From: Welwitschia mirabilis
Lineage: Eukaryota; Gnetophyta; Gnetopsida; Welwitschiales
DNA: 64,000 nt
Direction of reading: 5' to 3'
Assembly: GCA_051453625.1 (NCBI GenBank)
Contig: JBOZIK010000001.1
Coordinates: 138,344,248 to 138,408,247, forward strand
Shown here in pieces: positions 1-11,490 of this stretch. The notes under the pieces were generated by a model. It made no database searches. It saw only the letters and a program-made list of their open reading frames with translations, and was not told the DNA's origin. The translations under genes were made by a program, and so were the position numbers. Numbering within the stretch: position 1 is the stretch's first letter; every line of letters begins with the position of its first letter.

Positions 1-480
1 TAAAAACATTCCACATGACTAAACACTCCAATAGACAAAGATGAAGTATTAAGATGAAGATAGAAAAGAACACCCTCAAATAATCTAAGACATTTTCATC
101 ATTGAAAAATCACAAAAAATAAAAGCATATTCCTTCAAATTGAAGTTCATAGAAATGTGAATGTCTTAAGATTGGGTGAATCCAATCTTACCAATGAAAA
201 ATGCCCAAGTCAAAAGACTAGTTATGGAAATAAATACATATATTATATTTGAAATATTATCAAGTAATGTCATAATGGCCTACAAATGAAAATGATAAGA
301 GAAAATTCAGATTATTCCTAAAATATTTTAATCTTTACTCATTTCTAAAATTCTTAAGTGGTTAAGTCAGAAATCTCAATAGATAATCAGAATGTATTTT
401 GTAGAAAAGGTAAGGATCTAACCAAAAACTAATTTATTTAAAAACCAAGGTCAAAATCATAAAAACATAAGAGAAAAAAT
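1..480 (-). mobile_element. Athila-like gypsy remnant, post-pol noncoding part
   Basis: No gene is visible. By eye the stretch aligns in the same orientation with 22560-23000, which lies just downstream of integrase in the minus-strand Athila-like element, and in inverse orientation with about 7570-7830 beside the plus-strand pol. It is therefore read as the 3' noncoding part of a third copy cut by the window edge. Divergence is high and the right boundary is uncertain. Confidence 0.55.
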
Positions 481-749
481 AAAACATTAAAACAAACTAA
501 AAATAAATTTTATTTAAATCCTAAAATCTTTTCAACACTTTTATTGGAAAGGAAGGAAGAAAGAAAGAAGGATCTATTTGGATGATCTTAGGATATTGCA
601 TTCTTTCAGAGAAATAAGGACCAAATCAAATCTTCATCAATTGATAAAATATAAAAGATATACAATTATTTTTTAGTAGAATCAATTAGAGGATAAGAGG
701 GATAGTAGGTAAAACTCTATGAGACCACATAAAAGTACAAATTTTGAAA

Positions 750-1045
750 GCCAAACTTGTGAAGATAAAATATGTATTATCTAGCTTATACTTGAAAAAT
801 CTTATTTAGAGTGATTTATTTTCTAATGTAATTTGTCATATTCCCATATCGGATTGACTTTTGTTTCATAAAATTGACAGTCTTTTATCTATATTAAACT
901 TTGTCTTTAGGTTGTATGGCACTTATTCACTATTAATCTTTATGTCTTAGGCCACAATGAAATTAATTATAGGTATTAGATGCACTTATATTATTCAAAA
1001 TATTCATATCCTTGTTCATTTGTTTAGATCATACTTTTGATATAA

Positions 1046-1078
<33 letters not shown>

Positions 1079-1872
1079 AGCATAAGATAGTAAGGCATTA
1101 TTATTCTAGCCATTACAATCTTGATATGAAGCTTAAAATAATTGAATTAAGTAAATGTTATGGGCTATGCATTGGCTAAAAAGAAAGGGAAAAACATTTA
1201 TAAGTTATATTCTAAATAAATCTTTAAAGAATAACAATGGCTACTATGTATTTATTTGCCATAACGTTAAAGCATAATTTTTGTTTATTATGATAATTTA
1301 TAATGAATGCATAGTCTTGGTGATATATTATAAGAACCTTATATTTTAGTATCATAGTAACATTCATAGTTTTAAAATAAAAATTAGGATGTTACAAGAC
1401 GTCTAGGGGGTATCCCCATGAAATAAAAGTAAAGAAAACAAAGAAAATAGAAAAAGGAAAAGTGTAAAGAATAGAGAAAACAGAGAATTCCCTTAGAAAG
1501 GATGTATTCTCTTGATTACCCCAAGATTTTCCTATGCTAGAAAATGATGATACATTATTATTAGATTAAAAGTTCTTAATAGGTTTCCTCCCTAGGCTAA
1601 GCAAGTAAGTTAGGATGAGATTTAGATAAATGAGAAGGGTACACCTAAAGGATGGTCTTATCCTTAGAAATATAAGGTTTAGATTCTTCTTCATGAAAAG
1701 AGATTTCTTAAAACTAGGTTTTCTATTTACTATATTTAATGTACTCAGTTTTAAGATGTAAAAAGGAAATCATGCTTTATTACTAAAATTAAAACTCACT
1801 TACACACATTCCACAAGTTTGGCTTTCAAGTACAAGCTAGATAATACATATTTTATGTTGCCCAAGTTTGGC
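750..1872. repeat. Inverted repeat pair, arms of about 48 bp
   Basis: Positions 750-797 and 1824-1872 are near reverse complements, with only a few mismatches by eye. They enclose about 1.0 kb containing the TA microsatellite and a possible LTR end. The arms do not extend outward and no target-site duplication was found, so this is recorded as an inverted repeat and not as a transposon with terminal repeats. Confidence 0.6.
1051..1078. repeat. (TA)14 microsatellite
   Basis: Uninterrupted TA dinucleotide run read directly from the sequence. Confidence 0.95.
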
Positions 1873-1899
1873 TTACCTCCACAAGTTTATCTAATGTTT

Positions 1900-3058
1900 T
1901 TCAAGTGTTTTCTAATGTGAGGTTTTGAGGTTTCCATCATAAGAGAAGTTTATAAGTTATTTTGTATGGCATTTTAGCCCATTATAAAATTAGTTAGCTA
2001 GTTATTCTTGAGAGAAAGCATCTATAAAATTAGAATGATTTGCTATAAACAACCATTCATATGTGAAAGCATAGTTCTTCACTTATTAATCTTTTAATAA
2101 AAACCTCTTGGACTTGATCCTAAGATTTTAAACTTTTATGAGGAATAGTTTTTATCCAATTTTTAGCTCTTTATTTTAATTTCATGTGAAAGATTATCAT
2201 GTATGTTCTATCACTAATATTTTTCTTTCCCTTACCCAAAGTAAAAATTAATTGTTCTATATTTGTAATGTATTGGAGGAGATTCTCATCGTATTTATCA
2301 GTAAAGGTTGGATAAGCATTTAGGTTTTTTAGCTCAATATCATCTCTTAGGAATAAATCAAAAAAAGTTTAAATCTTTCATTTCTTATTTACTAGTAGTT
2401 CCCTCAGGATAAAGTTTGCATTAGGATTAGGAGTTGAAAACCCTACAACTTACTTTTGCTTTTAGATAGCACTCAATATTATGAATAGATTATTTTCTAT
2501 AAAATTTTCTAAAATGGGATCAGATTTAGAAAAAATAAATGTAGAAGAAAGATTTTATGAATCTAGATATTACTTTTTTGATTTATTTTTTATGTTTACC
2601 AGTCCTTATCTAATATTCTTTTCTATTACTAGCCTTTCTCTATTATATTTCTTTTCTAAGTATATCATATGATAGTATCCTACAAATAGAAAACAATAAA
2701 AAATAAATCAAAAAATAACAAACTATCATCCTTACTATCATGAAGACAACAGAGTTGACAACACACATAGAAAGCAAAAAATAGAAATAGAGCAAAACAA
2801 AAACTGAAATCCAAAAAAACATAAATACTATTATCCTCTTGGTCATTCAAATGATAAATGAGACAATAGAGATAGATTATTACTATGCTTAATAGAAAAC
2901 CAAAATATAAAAATAAAAACTAAAATCATAGACTGTTGTCCTACCTTTCATGAGAACGACTAAGAGGATGACAGTTATTTTACTACTAAAACTAAAAAAG
3001 TACAAATAGAAGACCTATAGTTCCTAATTAAAATACAACATCACTACAGATAAATAAC
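1900..3058 (-). mobile_element. Athila-like 5' gag/leader block, copy 1
   Basis: This block aligns with 3159-4378 in the same orientation, and both resemble the 5' gag region of the larger Athila-like element at 28400-29200. No open frame survives; the short frames at 2481-2672 and 2643-2846 are not recognised. The part nearest the element 5' end, about 2700-2976, holds imperfect palindromes (best at 2828-2869) also seen in the second copy. It ends at an N gap, where the last 90 bases are almost identical to 4289-4378. Confidence 0.55.
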
Positions 3059-3158
3059 NNNNNNNNNNNNNNNNNNNNNNNNNNNNNNNNNNNNNNNNNN
3101 NNNNNNNNNNNNNNNNNNNNNNNNNNNNNNNNNNNNNNNNNNNNNNNNNNNNNNNNNN
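3059..3158. other. Assembly gap, 100 N
   Basis: Run of exactly 100 N. The sequence just before it recurs almost identically at 4289-4378, so the contig end may lie in a collapsed or unmerged repeat. Confidence 0.95.
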
Positions 3159-4437
3159 CTTCTAATTTTTTCATGGCATTTTTTAACATAAGGTTCATAA
3201 GATTTCTGTCAAAGAGAAGTCTTTGAGTCATTTTGCTCAGCGATTTAGCTCAATATAAAATACTCATCTAGATCTTCTCATGTAAAATTTGGTAGTGGAT
3301 TAGAGTGAATGACAATGAAGAAGCATTTATACATAGAAGCATAATCCTTATTTGGTTGCTGTTAAAAATTTTTTACTTCTTTTTTTCTTTTTCTAATGAT
3401 TTCTTTACTCATGAATCCTTTAATGATTCTAAGACTTTAAACTTTTTTTGAATATAGTTTTTAGCCAAAGTTTTGCTCTTCTCTTCAATGTCATAGGAAA
3501 AACGACCATGTATGTATGATTTCTAATCCTTTTCTTTCTATTTCTAGAGGTAAGAATTAACTATTCTAGGTCTGTAATTTGTTAGAAGGGATCCTCATCA
3601 TGTTCACACTAAAGATGGATTAGGCATTTATATTTTTTAACTCAACATTACCTCCTAAAGATAAATCAAAAGAAGTTTAACTTTCTCATCTTTTATTTGC
3701 TATTAATTCCCCAAGGCTAAGGTTTGCATTAGGACTAAGGGGTTGAAGGCCCTATAACTTGCTTTTATTTTTGTATAGCACTTGATATTTTAAAATTATA
3801 TTCTTCTTTTAAATTATATTTTACAAAATTTTATTTTATGGAATCAGATTCAGTAAAGATAAACTCAGAAGAAGTATTGTATGCACCTAGAGATTGTTTA
3901 TTTGATTTGATTTTGAAGTTGAATAGTCCTTCTCTAATGTTTTCCTCTGTCAACAACCTTTCTCTTTAATTATTCTTTCCTTGATTAACCATGTCATAAC
4001 ATCGTACAAATAAAAGACAATAGAAAATGAAATTAAAAATAGCTAATAGTCATTTTGAATATCATGGGAATGATAAACAAGACGATCAAAATAGAAAGAA
4101 GAAATAGAGAATAGAATTTTAGTAGAAATTTAAAACCTAAAAATAGGCTATCATCCTTCTAGTCATGTTGACAACATAAGGGATGATGAAAAGTTAATTA
4201 TTATTAATTAACAAATGCTACAATTTAAAAACAAAAAAAATAAAATCATAGAATGCCATCCATAATGTTGTGGGAATGATAGAGAGGATGATAGTTATTT
4301 TACTACTAAAACTAAAAAAGTGCAAATAGAAGACCTATAGTTCCTAATTAAAATACAACATCACTACAGATAAATAACCAAATGAAAATCCAATTTACTC
4401 ACTCAAACAATGATAATCCTTATGCTTCTTAGTAGTC
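3159..4437 (-). mobile_element. Athila-like 5' gag/leader block, copy 2
   Basis: Second copy of the block at 1900-3058, offset by about 1.32 kb. It runs up to a primer-binding site at 4438-4457 and an LTR, so it is the leader and start of gag of a minus-strand Athila-like element. No open frame remains. The leader has three imperfect palindromes near 4031-4092, 4148-4190 and 4250-4292, about 108 bp apart. Confidence 0.6.
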
Positions 4438-4457
4438 TTCCCTAGTAATGGCACCAA
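4438..4457 (-). other. Primer-binding site of Athila-like element (LTR-A)
   Basis: On the minus strand this reads TTGGTGCCATTACTAGGGAA. It resembles the TTGGCGCC-type primer-binding region of Athila/Tat gypsy elements with several transitions, and it lies directly inside the 3' end of LTR-A. It fixes the orientation of LTR-A as minus. Confidence 0.65.
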
Positions 4458-5536
4458 TTTATTATAGCAAGTATTTGTGCAAATGATTTAATCTTAAGAA
4501 GATTCCATCATTTACAAATAAAATAGATATCTGCATAACACAACACACTAATATAGACAGGAGTTGACCTGAATGTCATATTTTGTTAAAGACTATCAGA
4601 TGAGATTTGAAGATTGATTTTCACAAAGAATAAAGTAACTAAAATTAAAGAATAGTGTAGAAAATAAGGATGCAATGCAAATGCAAATGTGACTAAATCT
4701 AATTGCAATGCAAAATAACTCTAAACTATTTTATTTCAGCCTTAACAAAGGCTATCCTCATGACCTATATCACCAATTAAATTGTCACTAGATCAAGGGT
4801 AACATAGACCATAAGTGACATCTTCTAAACTAACATTATAAATGAAAATAGAATTTTATATTAAAAAGGAACCAACATCTAGATTATAAAATAGCTATTC
4901 CTCAATGGAGGATGCACGACACTCCACCAAGGGAATGTCTTTCTACAACTCTTGAAATGGATCTCCTACCCTTTGATCTCCTATCATAAGAATTTCCAGT
5001 GCATTGAATATGAAGAGGAGAGTTGAAGTGGGGTCTTATTTATAGGGTTTACATAGCAAAAAATGATACATAAAAGATGGTACAAAATGCACTTCATTAA
5101 AGAAAAGAAACAGATAAAATGGATAAAGGTCGGCTATCAAAGTCAGTTATAGTATCATCTTAACTATCATATAGATGACAAAGGGGAATATAGCTTCTTA
5201 CAAAAGATGACTCAGTAGTGTCTCAGTAGATGACTCAATAGTTCATGTTAGCATCAAATGTAGTCATCATCCTACCTATCATGGGGATAACAGAGGGAAC
5301 AACGATCTTATTTATTTATTGCAGTGAGGAGATACTAGCCTTTTCCATCAATAATCTTCATCCAAAGCTATGTGTATTAGAATATGCCTTAAATGCCTCA
5401 AATTATGTCAAAAATTACACATTTCTAAGATCTTTCATTGATTCTCTAAAATCATTAAAATTACATCTAAACCTATATACATCTCTTGCAAATAAACTCA
5501 TAAAGACCCATTAAATAAGCAGAAATTGGTAGTGCA
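4458..5536 (-). repeat. Athila-like LTR-A (5' LTR)
   Basis: Roughly 1.08 kb, starting TGCACTACCAAT on the minus strand at 5536 and ending beside the primer-binding site. It aligns with LTR-C (16807-18007) and LTR-D (49215-50397) in the same orientation and with LTR-B (11491-12607) in inverse. A TATA box lies at 5036-5044. The frame at 5245-5514 inside it has no recognisable product and is probably chance. Confidence 0.7.
5036..5044 (-). promoter_or_regulatory. LTR-A TATA box
   Basis: TATAAATAA on the minus strand. It occupies the same relative place as TATAAATA at 12032-12039 in LTR-B, and both are followed by a similar stretch containing CAACTCTCCTC or its variant. Confidence 0.55.
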
Positions 5537-5574
5537 TCAATTCAACATTTAACTCCTCTATCCCATGTTTATAA

Positions 5575-7440
5575 ACACTAATCTTTTCTTGAACATTATG
5601 GTTCTTAACATCATTTCATATAGGATTTTGCTAAAATCTATAAGCCCATACATTCATTACTAGAAAAAGAATTTGATTGGACTACATCTTGCTAGCTTTC
5701 TTTTAATATAATCAAACATAAAATATATTATGCTCCTATTATAACAGGACTTAATTAGGAAAAAGATTTTGAGTTAATGTATGATGCTAGTAATTTTCCT
5801 ATAAGTGTAATGCTTCAAAAAAATACAAAAATGATTTTAAAGTCATATCTTATTATAGTAAAACATTATCAAAAGCTCAAGCAAAATATTCAACTATTGA
5901 GAAAGAAATGTTAGCCATAATTTTTTTCCTCAATAATCTTAAACATTATCTTTTATGCTTTTACACAAATATTTATATAGACCATGTGGCAATTAAATAC
6001 CTAATGACTAAGAAATATTCTAGTGCTAAGTTAATTAGATGGATTCTATTAATACAAGAATTCAGTTTCATCATCATAGATAAGGTAGGAAAACTTAATA
6101 ATGTGGAAGATAACTTATCATGCCTTACTTCTTCTTTTGATAATATTCCTATCATTGATTATTTTCTAGATGAATATATATTTTTTTATCTTCTACTCAT
6201 TCCCCTCCATGATATGCCAATATCATCAACTATATTATCACTTTAAAAACATCATAAAATAAGAGTTACAATCAAAGAAAATCCTTTCTCCATAGGATAG
6301 GTGACTATGAGTGGATAGTTCCTCTCTTTATCGTAAACTTAAGCATCAAATCATGAGAAAATTTATACCTAAATGAAAGAAACTTGATGTCCTTTTCCTT
6401 TGTCATGATGATATTTGTGATGAACATTTTAGCGATCAAAAAATAGCTATAAAAATTCTCCACTTTGGATTTTATTGACCTACTCTTTTTCAAGACTCTT
6501 TTAAGTATGCTAGAAGGTGCAATGCATGTTAACGTTTTGGTAGCCTTCTATGATCATAGGAAATGCCTCTAAAACTTATTCTTGAGTGTGAATCTTTTGA
6601 CTGTTAGGAAATCAATTTCATAGATCTAATCGAACCACCTTTTAAAGATAAAAATTATATTTTAGTGGCTATTAACTATGTGATTAAATAGATTGAGGTA
6701 GTTCCTACTTCCTTAAATGATGTCTAAACCATTTGTAAATTTACTAGAACTCAAATTTTTCAATGCTTTGGTTTTTCTTGAATAATCATTAGTGATGAGA
6801 AAACCCACTTAATTAACAATCTTTTTAGGAAACTTCTTTTATCCATTAATATAGAACATCTTGTAGCTTATGCTTATCATCCTCAAACCAATGGACAAAC
6901 CAAAAACACTAATAGAGAAATAAAAAAAATGCTTTAAAAACTTGTATTTACCAATAAGAAGTCATGGGATTTTAAACTAAATGATGTTCTTTAGATTTAT
7001 CATATCACTTAGTGTAATTCACTTGTTTTTTCACCTTATGAACTTGTATACAGTAAAGTCTATTTTTACTTATTAATGTTTATTATAGTTCTTATCATTC
7101 TAAAAATTAACTTAATTTTGTGAACTTAAAAATAAACCTTAAAACTATTTTAGCTTAATTAGATCATTTAGATGAAAAATGAACTCGAGTTATTCATTGT
7201 CAATGTATTCACAAATTCCAAATTTTAAGCATGAAAAAAAATTGATTCATAAGAACTTTAAACCTAGTTAACTTGTCTTGTTTTACAATACTAGAGTACA
7301 TCTTCTACATAACAAGTTAACCTCAAAATTATTAAGCCCTTATCTTATTGAAAAGTACATTCTAATGGCTCTATTGAAATTTTTAACTTAACCACTAAAA
7401 AAATTTAGAAAGTTAATGGGTAAAGGTTGAAAATATATGA
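5575..7440 (+). pseudogene. Athila-like gypsy pol, 3' half (RT end, RNase H, integrase)
   Basis: The end of the reverse transcriptase (about 5580-5750) reads through phrases such as DFAKIYKP and LLEKEFDW. RNase H follows: YDAS near 5780-5788 holds the first catalytic Asp, and the open frame at 5908-6246 contains DHVAIKYLMTKK and LIRWILLIQEF, typical of the Athila clade. Integrase spans about 6420-7300: first Asp in FIDLI near 6623, second in ISDE near 6794, the YHPQTNGQT box near 6870, and the Glu in NREIKK near 6917. All three integrase carboxylates remain, but the frame has many stops and shifts. Everything upstream of the RT end is missing; the left edge sits close to LTR-A, which points the other way. 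Confidence 0.85.
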
Positions 7441-8866
7441 GTAACCTTCTGATATAAACATGATAGAAGTGTTAATCCTATAGGTTTTCCTTGATGAGGA
7501 GGAATTCTTCCATATTATTATCTAAATTTTACCTTAGCTTTTTCCTTTGAAGGCCATTATGACATCACTTTATAATTTTTTAAAAATTACTTATGTATTT
7601 ATTTCCATGATTAGTCTTTGAATTGGATATTTTATAGTGGTAATATTGGATTAACCCAATGTTAAGACTTTCATACATCTATGAATTTAGTTAAAGAAAG
7701 ATTCTTTATTTTTAATTTTTTTCTCAATAATGAAAAGGTCTTAAATTATTTAGGGGTGTTATTTTCTATCTTTTATTTTATGACTTCATCTTTATCTTTT
7801 CGGGTGGTTGATCATGTGAAATGTTTTATTTGCAAAAAAAAGGAGTGAAATAAGATCATGATGTTTCACATTTGAGATAGCTTAAAAACATGGTAATCAT
7901 GATGTCCTACCACAAGTACACCGAGGTAAATTTTCCCAAGAGGAGCCTTTGGCAGTGTAATATGGTAGCTATAGAAACTCCACTAGGGGGTTAGTTAGAC
8001 ATGCTTTGAGTCCTTAATTCTCTGACTATGGTTTTACTCTCATCATCATGGATAATTAGATAATAAAATAAGAAAATGTGGAGGTTACAAGATCAGTGAT
8101 GTTTTTAGTATCATCATAGACATTGCTTATTTCCTATACTCTTTGTCTTTTCACATGATCATTTCATTTCTTAAGATTTAGGTGTTTGTTTTAAGACGTA
8201 AGTAGAAGAGTTTATTTTTAACCAATTCTTTGGTCTTTTCATTCATTGTTTAAAGCATTTTATTTCTAGAATCATCATAACCACTACCTTATTGAATGGA
8301 ATTTTTTTATACATCAAGTTATGCATTTTTAAATCAAGTAATGTTATTATTTCTTCCATAAGAGACTACTGGATTAAAATTTAGGATAGGTAATTTATCT
8401 TCTTTATGTTACCTTATGTCCATTATTTTTTTTCATGATTTAGTTAGTTATTTCAAAGTGATTTCTGCATTTTATTATCATTTTAGGACCTTAACATTAA
8501 ATGGTTTTCATAATTAGTATATATTTCTTGCTTAGATGATTTCCATAACAATTTTGTGATTTTTATTTTTAGTCTTTTTGAGTTCTACAAACTGCACTTA
8601 ATCACTTTTGTGATAGCACATTTGATGGGCGTTCATGGATATACTTCATCCTAATTAGTACATTTTCACTAAATACTTTTTCTATGCTTGTTATAATATT
8701 TCATACATCTCGATTTTTAAAATCTAACATTTCTATACTTATCTTTGCACTTAATTTAGAAGGCTATTCAAATTAAAAAACACTTATCCTCCATCTTCTC
8801 ACTATTGGAAAAATATCATTCCAACTATCATCTAAACACAAACTATTTAATTTTTAATAGAATAAG
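7441..8866 (+). mobile_element. Athila-like 3' noncoding region after pol
   Basis: No gene is seen. By eye about 7570-8330 aligns in reverse complement with 22000-22790, the equivalent position of the minus-strand element, including a conserved block near 7941-8060 versus 22321-22450. The right end is cut by the LTR element that starts near 8867. Confidence 0.65.
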
Positions 8867-9076
8867 ATGCCATGGGAATGCTCATGTGTTAATATGTTAG
8901 TTAAGTTAGGACTATAATATGGATCACATCCCAAGTCTGTGGGATTATGATAACTAAAATTAGAAAGATTGCATGTATTTAAGCCACTTAAATATTGAAT
9001 AAAGAATTCAAGCTGATTTTATTAAAGATCACTCAAGATCCGTTTCCTCTTCTTCTTCATGTTTTCAATTTCTTCA
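8867..9076 (+). repeat. 5' LTR (3' part only) of an LTR element with iMet primer site
   Basis: Positions 8896-9076 match 11018-11200 with few differences, ending TTTCTTCA just before a primer-binding site. Only about 200 bp can be matched, whereas the 3' copy may be about 720 bp, so this LTR appears truncated on its left. The start is approximate. Confidence 0.65.
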
Positions 9077-9077
9077 A

Positions 9078-9090
9078 TGGTATCAGAGCC
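9078..9090 (+). other. Primer-binding site, initiator-Met tRNA type
   Basis: TGGTATCAGAGCC, the standard sequence complementary to the 3' end of plant initiator methionine tRNA, used mainly by Ty1/copia elements. It lies one base after the LTR end. Confidence 0.9.
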
Positions 9091-10470
9091 TCCTATTCTA
9101 TTGGCTTAACAGCTAGGCACAGAAAGAATCCACATCATAGTTAGAATCCATAGCTTTAGTGGCTGTGACTACATCAATCATTATAAGCCTCATTTTCCAG
9201 TTGATTCTATGCTTGCAAGTGTTTCTCAAAATGCATTGTTTTAGCATTGTTAAGGAGAATGAAGAACAGATAGAATTTCTTAATGCATTTTCCCTTGGAT
9301 GAATCAATCCAGCATGGGAAGGGGAAAGAAAAAAGAATGCCATAAGAAGGAGGGCCAATCATTTGTGAAAATCAGAGGACTAGAATTTGCAAAGGTGCTT
9401 TGCTGGATTATTTTTTAGGAAGAGGTTTTAAAACCACTTGAATAGAGAAATATGTAGTTTTTTTAAATAGAAGAAGAGTATTTCAAAAATCCACTACTTT
9501 TACTGTTAAATCCTTCTCAGTGATATGCACTTCTTGTAATTCTTTAAGATCTAAGAAATATTTGAAATCCTATGAAGTAATTCATTTAGCATAAATTCAA
9601 AAATAAGGATCCTTTGTGATATGTTCTTATAGTATCTAAGAATATTTAACATATTTTATGCCTTAATCGAGAAAGATGTCCTCATGTGAGCCAAAGCGGA
9701 AATGCCATGATGTCTGCTGCTGATCTGCAAGCACTTTACATTGATTTTTACATCATTTTGAAGTATTCATTTAAAGATGAAATTAGCAATGCTAATCAAG
9801 ATAGGGTCTCCAAAGCCTTTTATTTCCTTTACTAAAGCTTGATTATTTAGATTTACTTACACTTAATAGCATAATCTACAAGAAATACTAGTGCCTTTGA
9901 TTCTTATTACTTTGATTAATGCTTGTGAAAGCATGTAAGAGTGAGCATTTTCATGCCAAACAGAGGCATCTAAAGATGCATCAATTCGAATGGAAGGATC
10001 CAGCTTCAAACTCAAGTGATAAAATCTTCGAATGTTTCTGTCCTCTACTTTGATGGATCTGCAAATGCACTCTCTACTAAAATACAACTCTATGCACTGT
10101 GAACAATAATAATTTAAATGTTATTTCTATTCTATGATCCCTCCACATTTTAAATCATAGGAGTAGTGCCTTAATTTTCAGAACTTCAATGTGTTGTAAA
10201 CAGATCTGGTAGTGAAGATCATAAGAATGAAGGTTGAACTATGCCTTTAGCAGTGGCAAATTAAGGGGATTATGCCAAGAGAAATGCATGAAATTCTAGT
10301 TTCTTTCATGATTATGGTATTTCTATGTCAAGAGTAAGTAACAAGATTTTTGTGATTTCAGAGGTTCTGTTTCATCTTAATTAGCAAGAAAATGAAAGAA
10401 AAACTTTATTTTTCCTTTCTAAATAAAATAATTATCTATTTATGTGAAAGAAAAATCTTTTATATTATAT
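9091..10470 (+). mobile_element. Internal region of non-autonomous LTR element, no gag-pol
   Basis: About 1.38 kb between primer-binding site and purine tract. I see no zinc knuckle, protease, integrase, RT or RNase H remnant in any frame, so the element is probably non-autonomous (LARD or TRIM type). The two longest frames are antisense: 9113-9358 (81 aa, with a hydrophobic N-terminus) and 9863-10087 (74 aa, containing IRIDASLDASVW). Neither is recognised. They could come from captured host sequence, but that is a guess. Confidence 0.6.
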
Positions 10471-10480
10471 GAAAGGGGGA
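10471..10480 (+). other. Polypurine tract
   Basis: GAAAGGGGGA immediately before the presumed start of the 3' LTR; it primes plus-strand DNA synthesis in LTR retrotransposons. Confidence 0.65.
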
Positions 10481-10678
10481 GTTATATTTAATAAAGATGT
10501 GCCAAAAAATTGTATTTATTTGTTTATTTACTTATGACTTCTTAGTTAAATATTATTCTAAGTTAGCCTATTTACATTTGAAAATGAATATATCTGAAGT
10601 GATATGGGATACTCTTTATGTATTTACTTTTCTTATTTAAATAGCTAACTTTAGTTGTCTTCTTGGTGAATCTTTCCA

Positions 10679-10759
10679 AGTTGTCTCGAGTTTATCCCAC
10701 GTGTTCTGAGTTGATTCCTAGTTGTCTTGAGTTTGTCCCATGTGTTTTAAGTTGGTTCT
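10679..10759 (+). repeat. 40-bp tandem repeat in LTR
   Basis: Two units, 10679-10719 and 10720-10759, both beginning AGTTGTCT and containing GTCCCA/ATCCCA and GTGTT. Part of a third, degenerate unit follows to about 10790. Confidence 0.75.
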
Positions 10760-10865
10760 AAGTTGTTCCAAGTTAATTGTCCCAAGTTTGCAAATTATAT
10801 TTTATGTTGTAAGCTAGTTGGGGTCTTATCTCAACCATTTTTTATCATTTGTGATGTTAAATTTT

Positions 10866-11017
10866 NNNNNNNNNNNNNNNNNNNNNNNNNNNNNNNNNNN
10901 NNNNNNNNNNNNNNNNNNNNNNNNNNNNNNNNNNNNNNNNNNNNNNNNNNNNNNNNNNNNNNNNNNNNNNNNNNNNNNNNNNNNNNNNNNNNNNNNNNNN
11001 NNNNNNNNNNNNNNNNN
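10866..11017. other. Assembly gap, 152 N
   Basis: Run of 152 N inside the 3' LTR of the element described above. Confidence 0.95.
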
Positions 11018-11200
11018 ATGTTAGTTAAGTTAGGACTATAATGTGGATCACATCCCAAGTTTATGGGATTGTGATAACTAAAATTAGAAAGATTTTATGT
11101 ATTTAAGTCACTTAAATATTGAATAAAGAATTCAAGCTGATTTTATTGAAGGTCACTCAAGCTCCACCCCCCTTTCTTATTCATGCTTTTAATTCCTTTA

Positions 11201-11490
11201 CTCACTTCATCTACTTTTTTTACTTTATTGGGGGAGGGTAGGACCCATTTTTATGGCTCATTTTCATAAATTTTTAACTTATTTTAGATCTTTCATGAGA
11301 TATAATTTTGAAACTTGCACTCCATACACATGATGCATTACATGTTCTTTTTCTATGTGATGTGTTTCAAATTATTTATAAGCCTATTTAATAATTTTAT
11401 ATTAATTTTTTAAAGATAATTTGGCTCACAATTATAGTTTTTCACCTAGTCTTATTAAGGAACTGATAAAGGGTAAGTGGAGTCCTATGA
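11201..11490 (+). mobile_element. End of Athila-like internal region with purine tract
   Basis: No gene. The purine-rich string near 11466-11487 precedes LTR-B in the way the purine tract precedes the LTR starts at 18007 and 19105 on the other strand. It presumably continues the plus-strand element interrupted at 8867. Confidence 0.45.

Larger units (their letters stand above)
481..1899. other. AT-rich stretch without a recognisable gene
   Basis: No coding region is recognised on either strand. The stretch holds a short purine run of GGAA/GAAA units at 546-571, a TA microsatellite at 1051-1078, and an inverted repeat with arms at 750-797 and 1824-1872. The string GGATGTTACA at 1390-1399 looks like the 3' end of some plant gypsy LTRs, but no partner LTR was found. 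Confidence 0.5.
10481..11200 (+). repeat. 3' LTR of the same element, interrupted by a gap
   Basis: The part after the gap (11018-11200) matches the 5' LTR at 8896-9076. The part before the gap (10481-10865) has no visible counterpart on the 5' side. It contains a two-copy 40-bp tandem repeat. The end is approximate, near AATTCCTTTA. Confidence 0.6.

Noticed and set aside
5245-5514. Open frame of 89 codons with hydrophobic N-terminus
   Set aside because: It lies inside LTR-A, and its mirror in LTR-B (11576-11809) differs in ways that do not favour coding. No family recognised.
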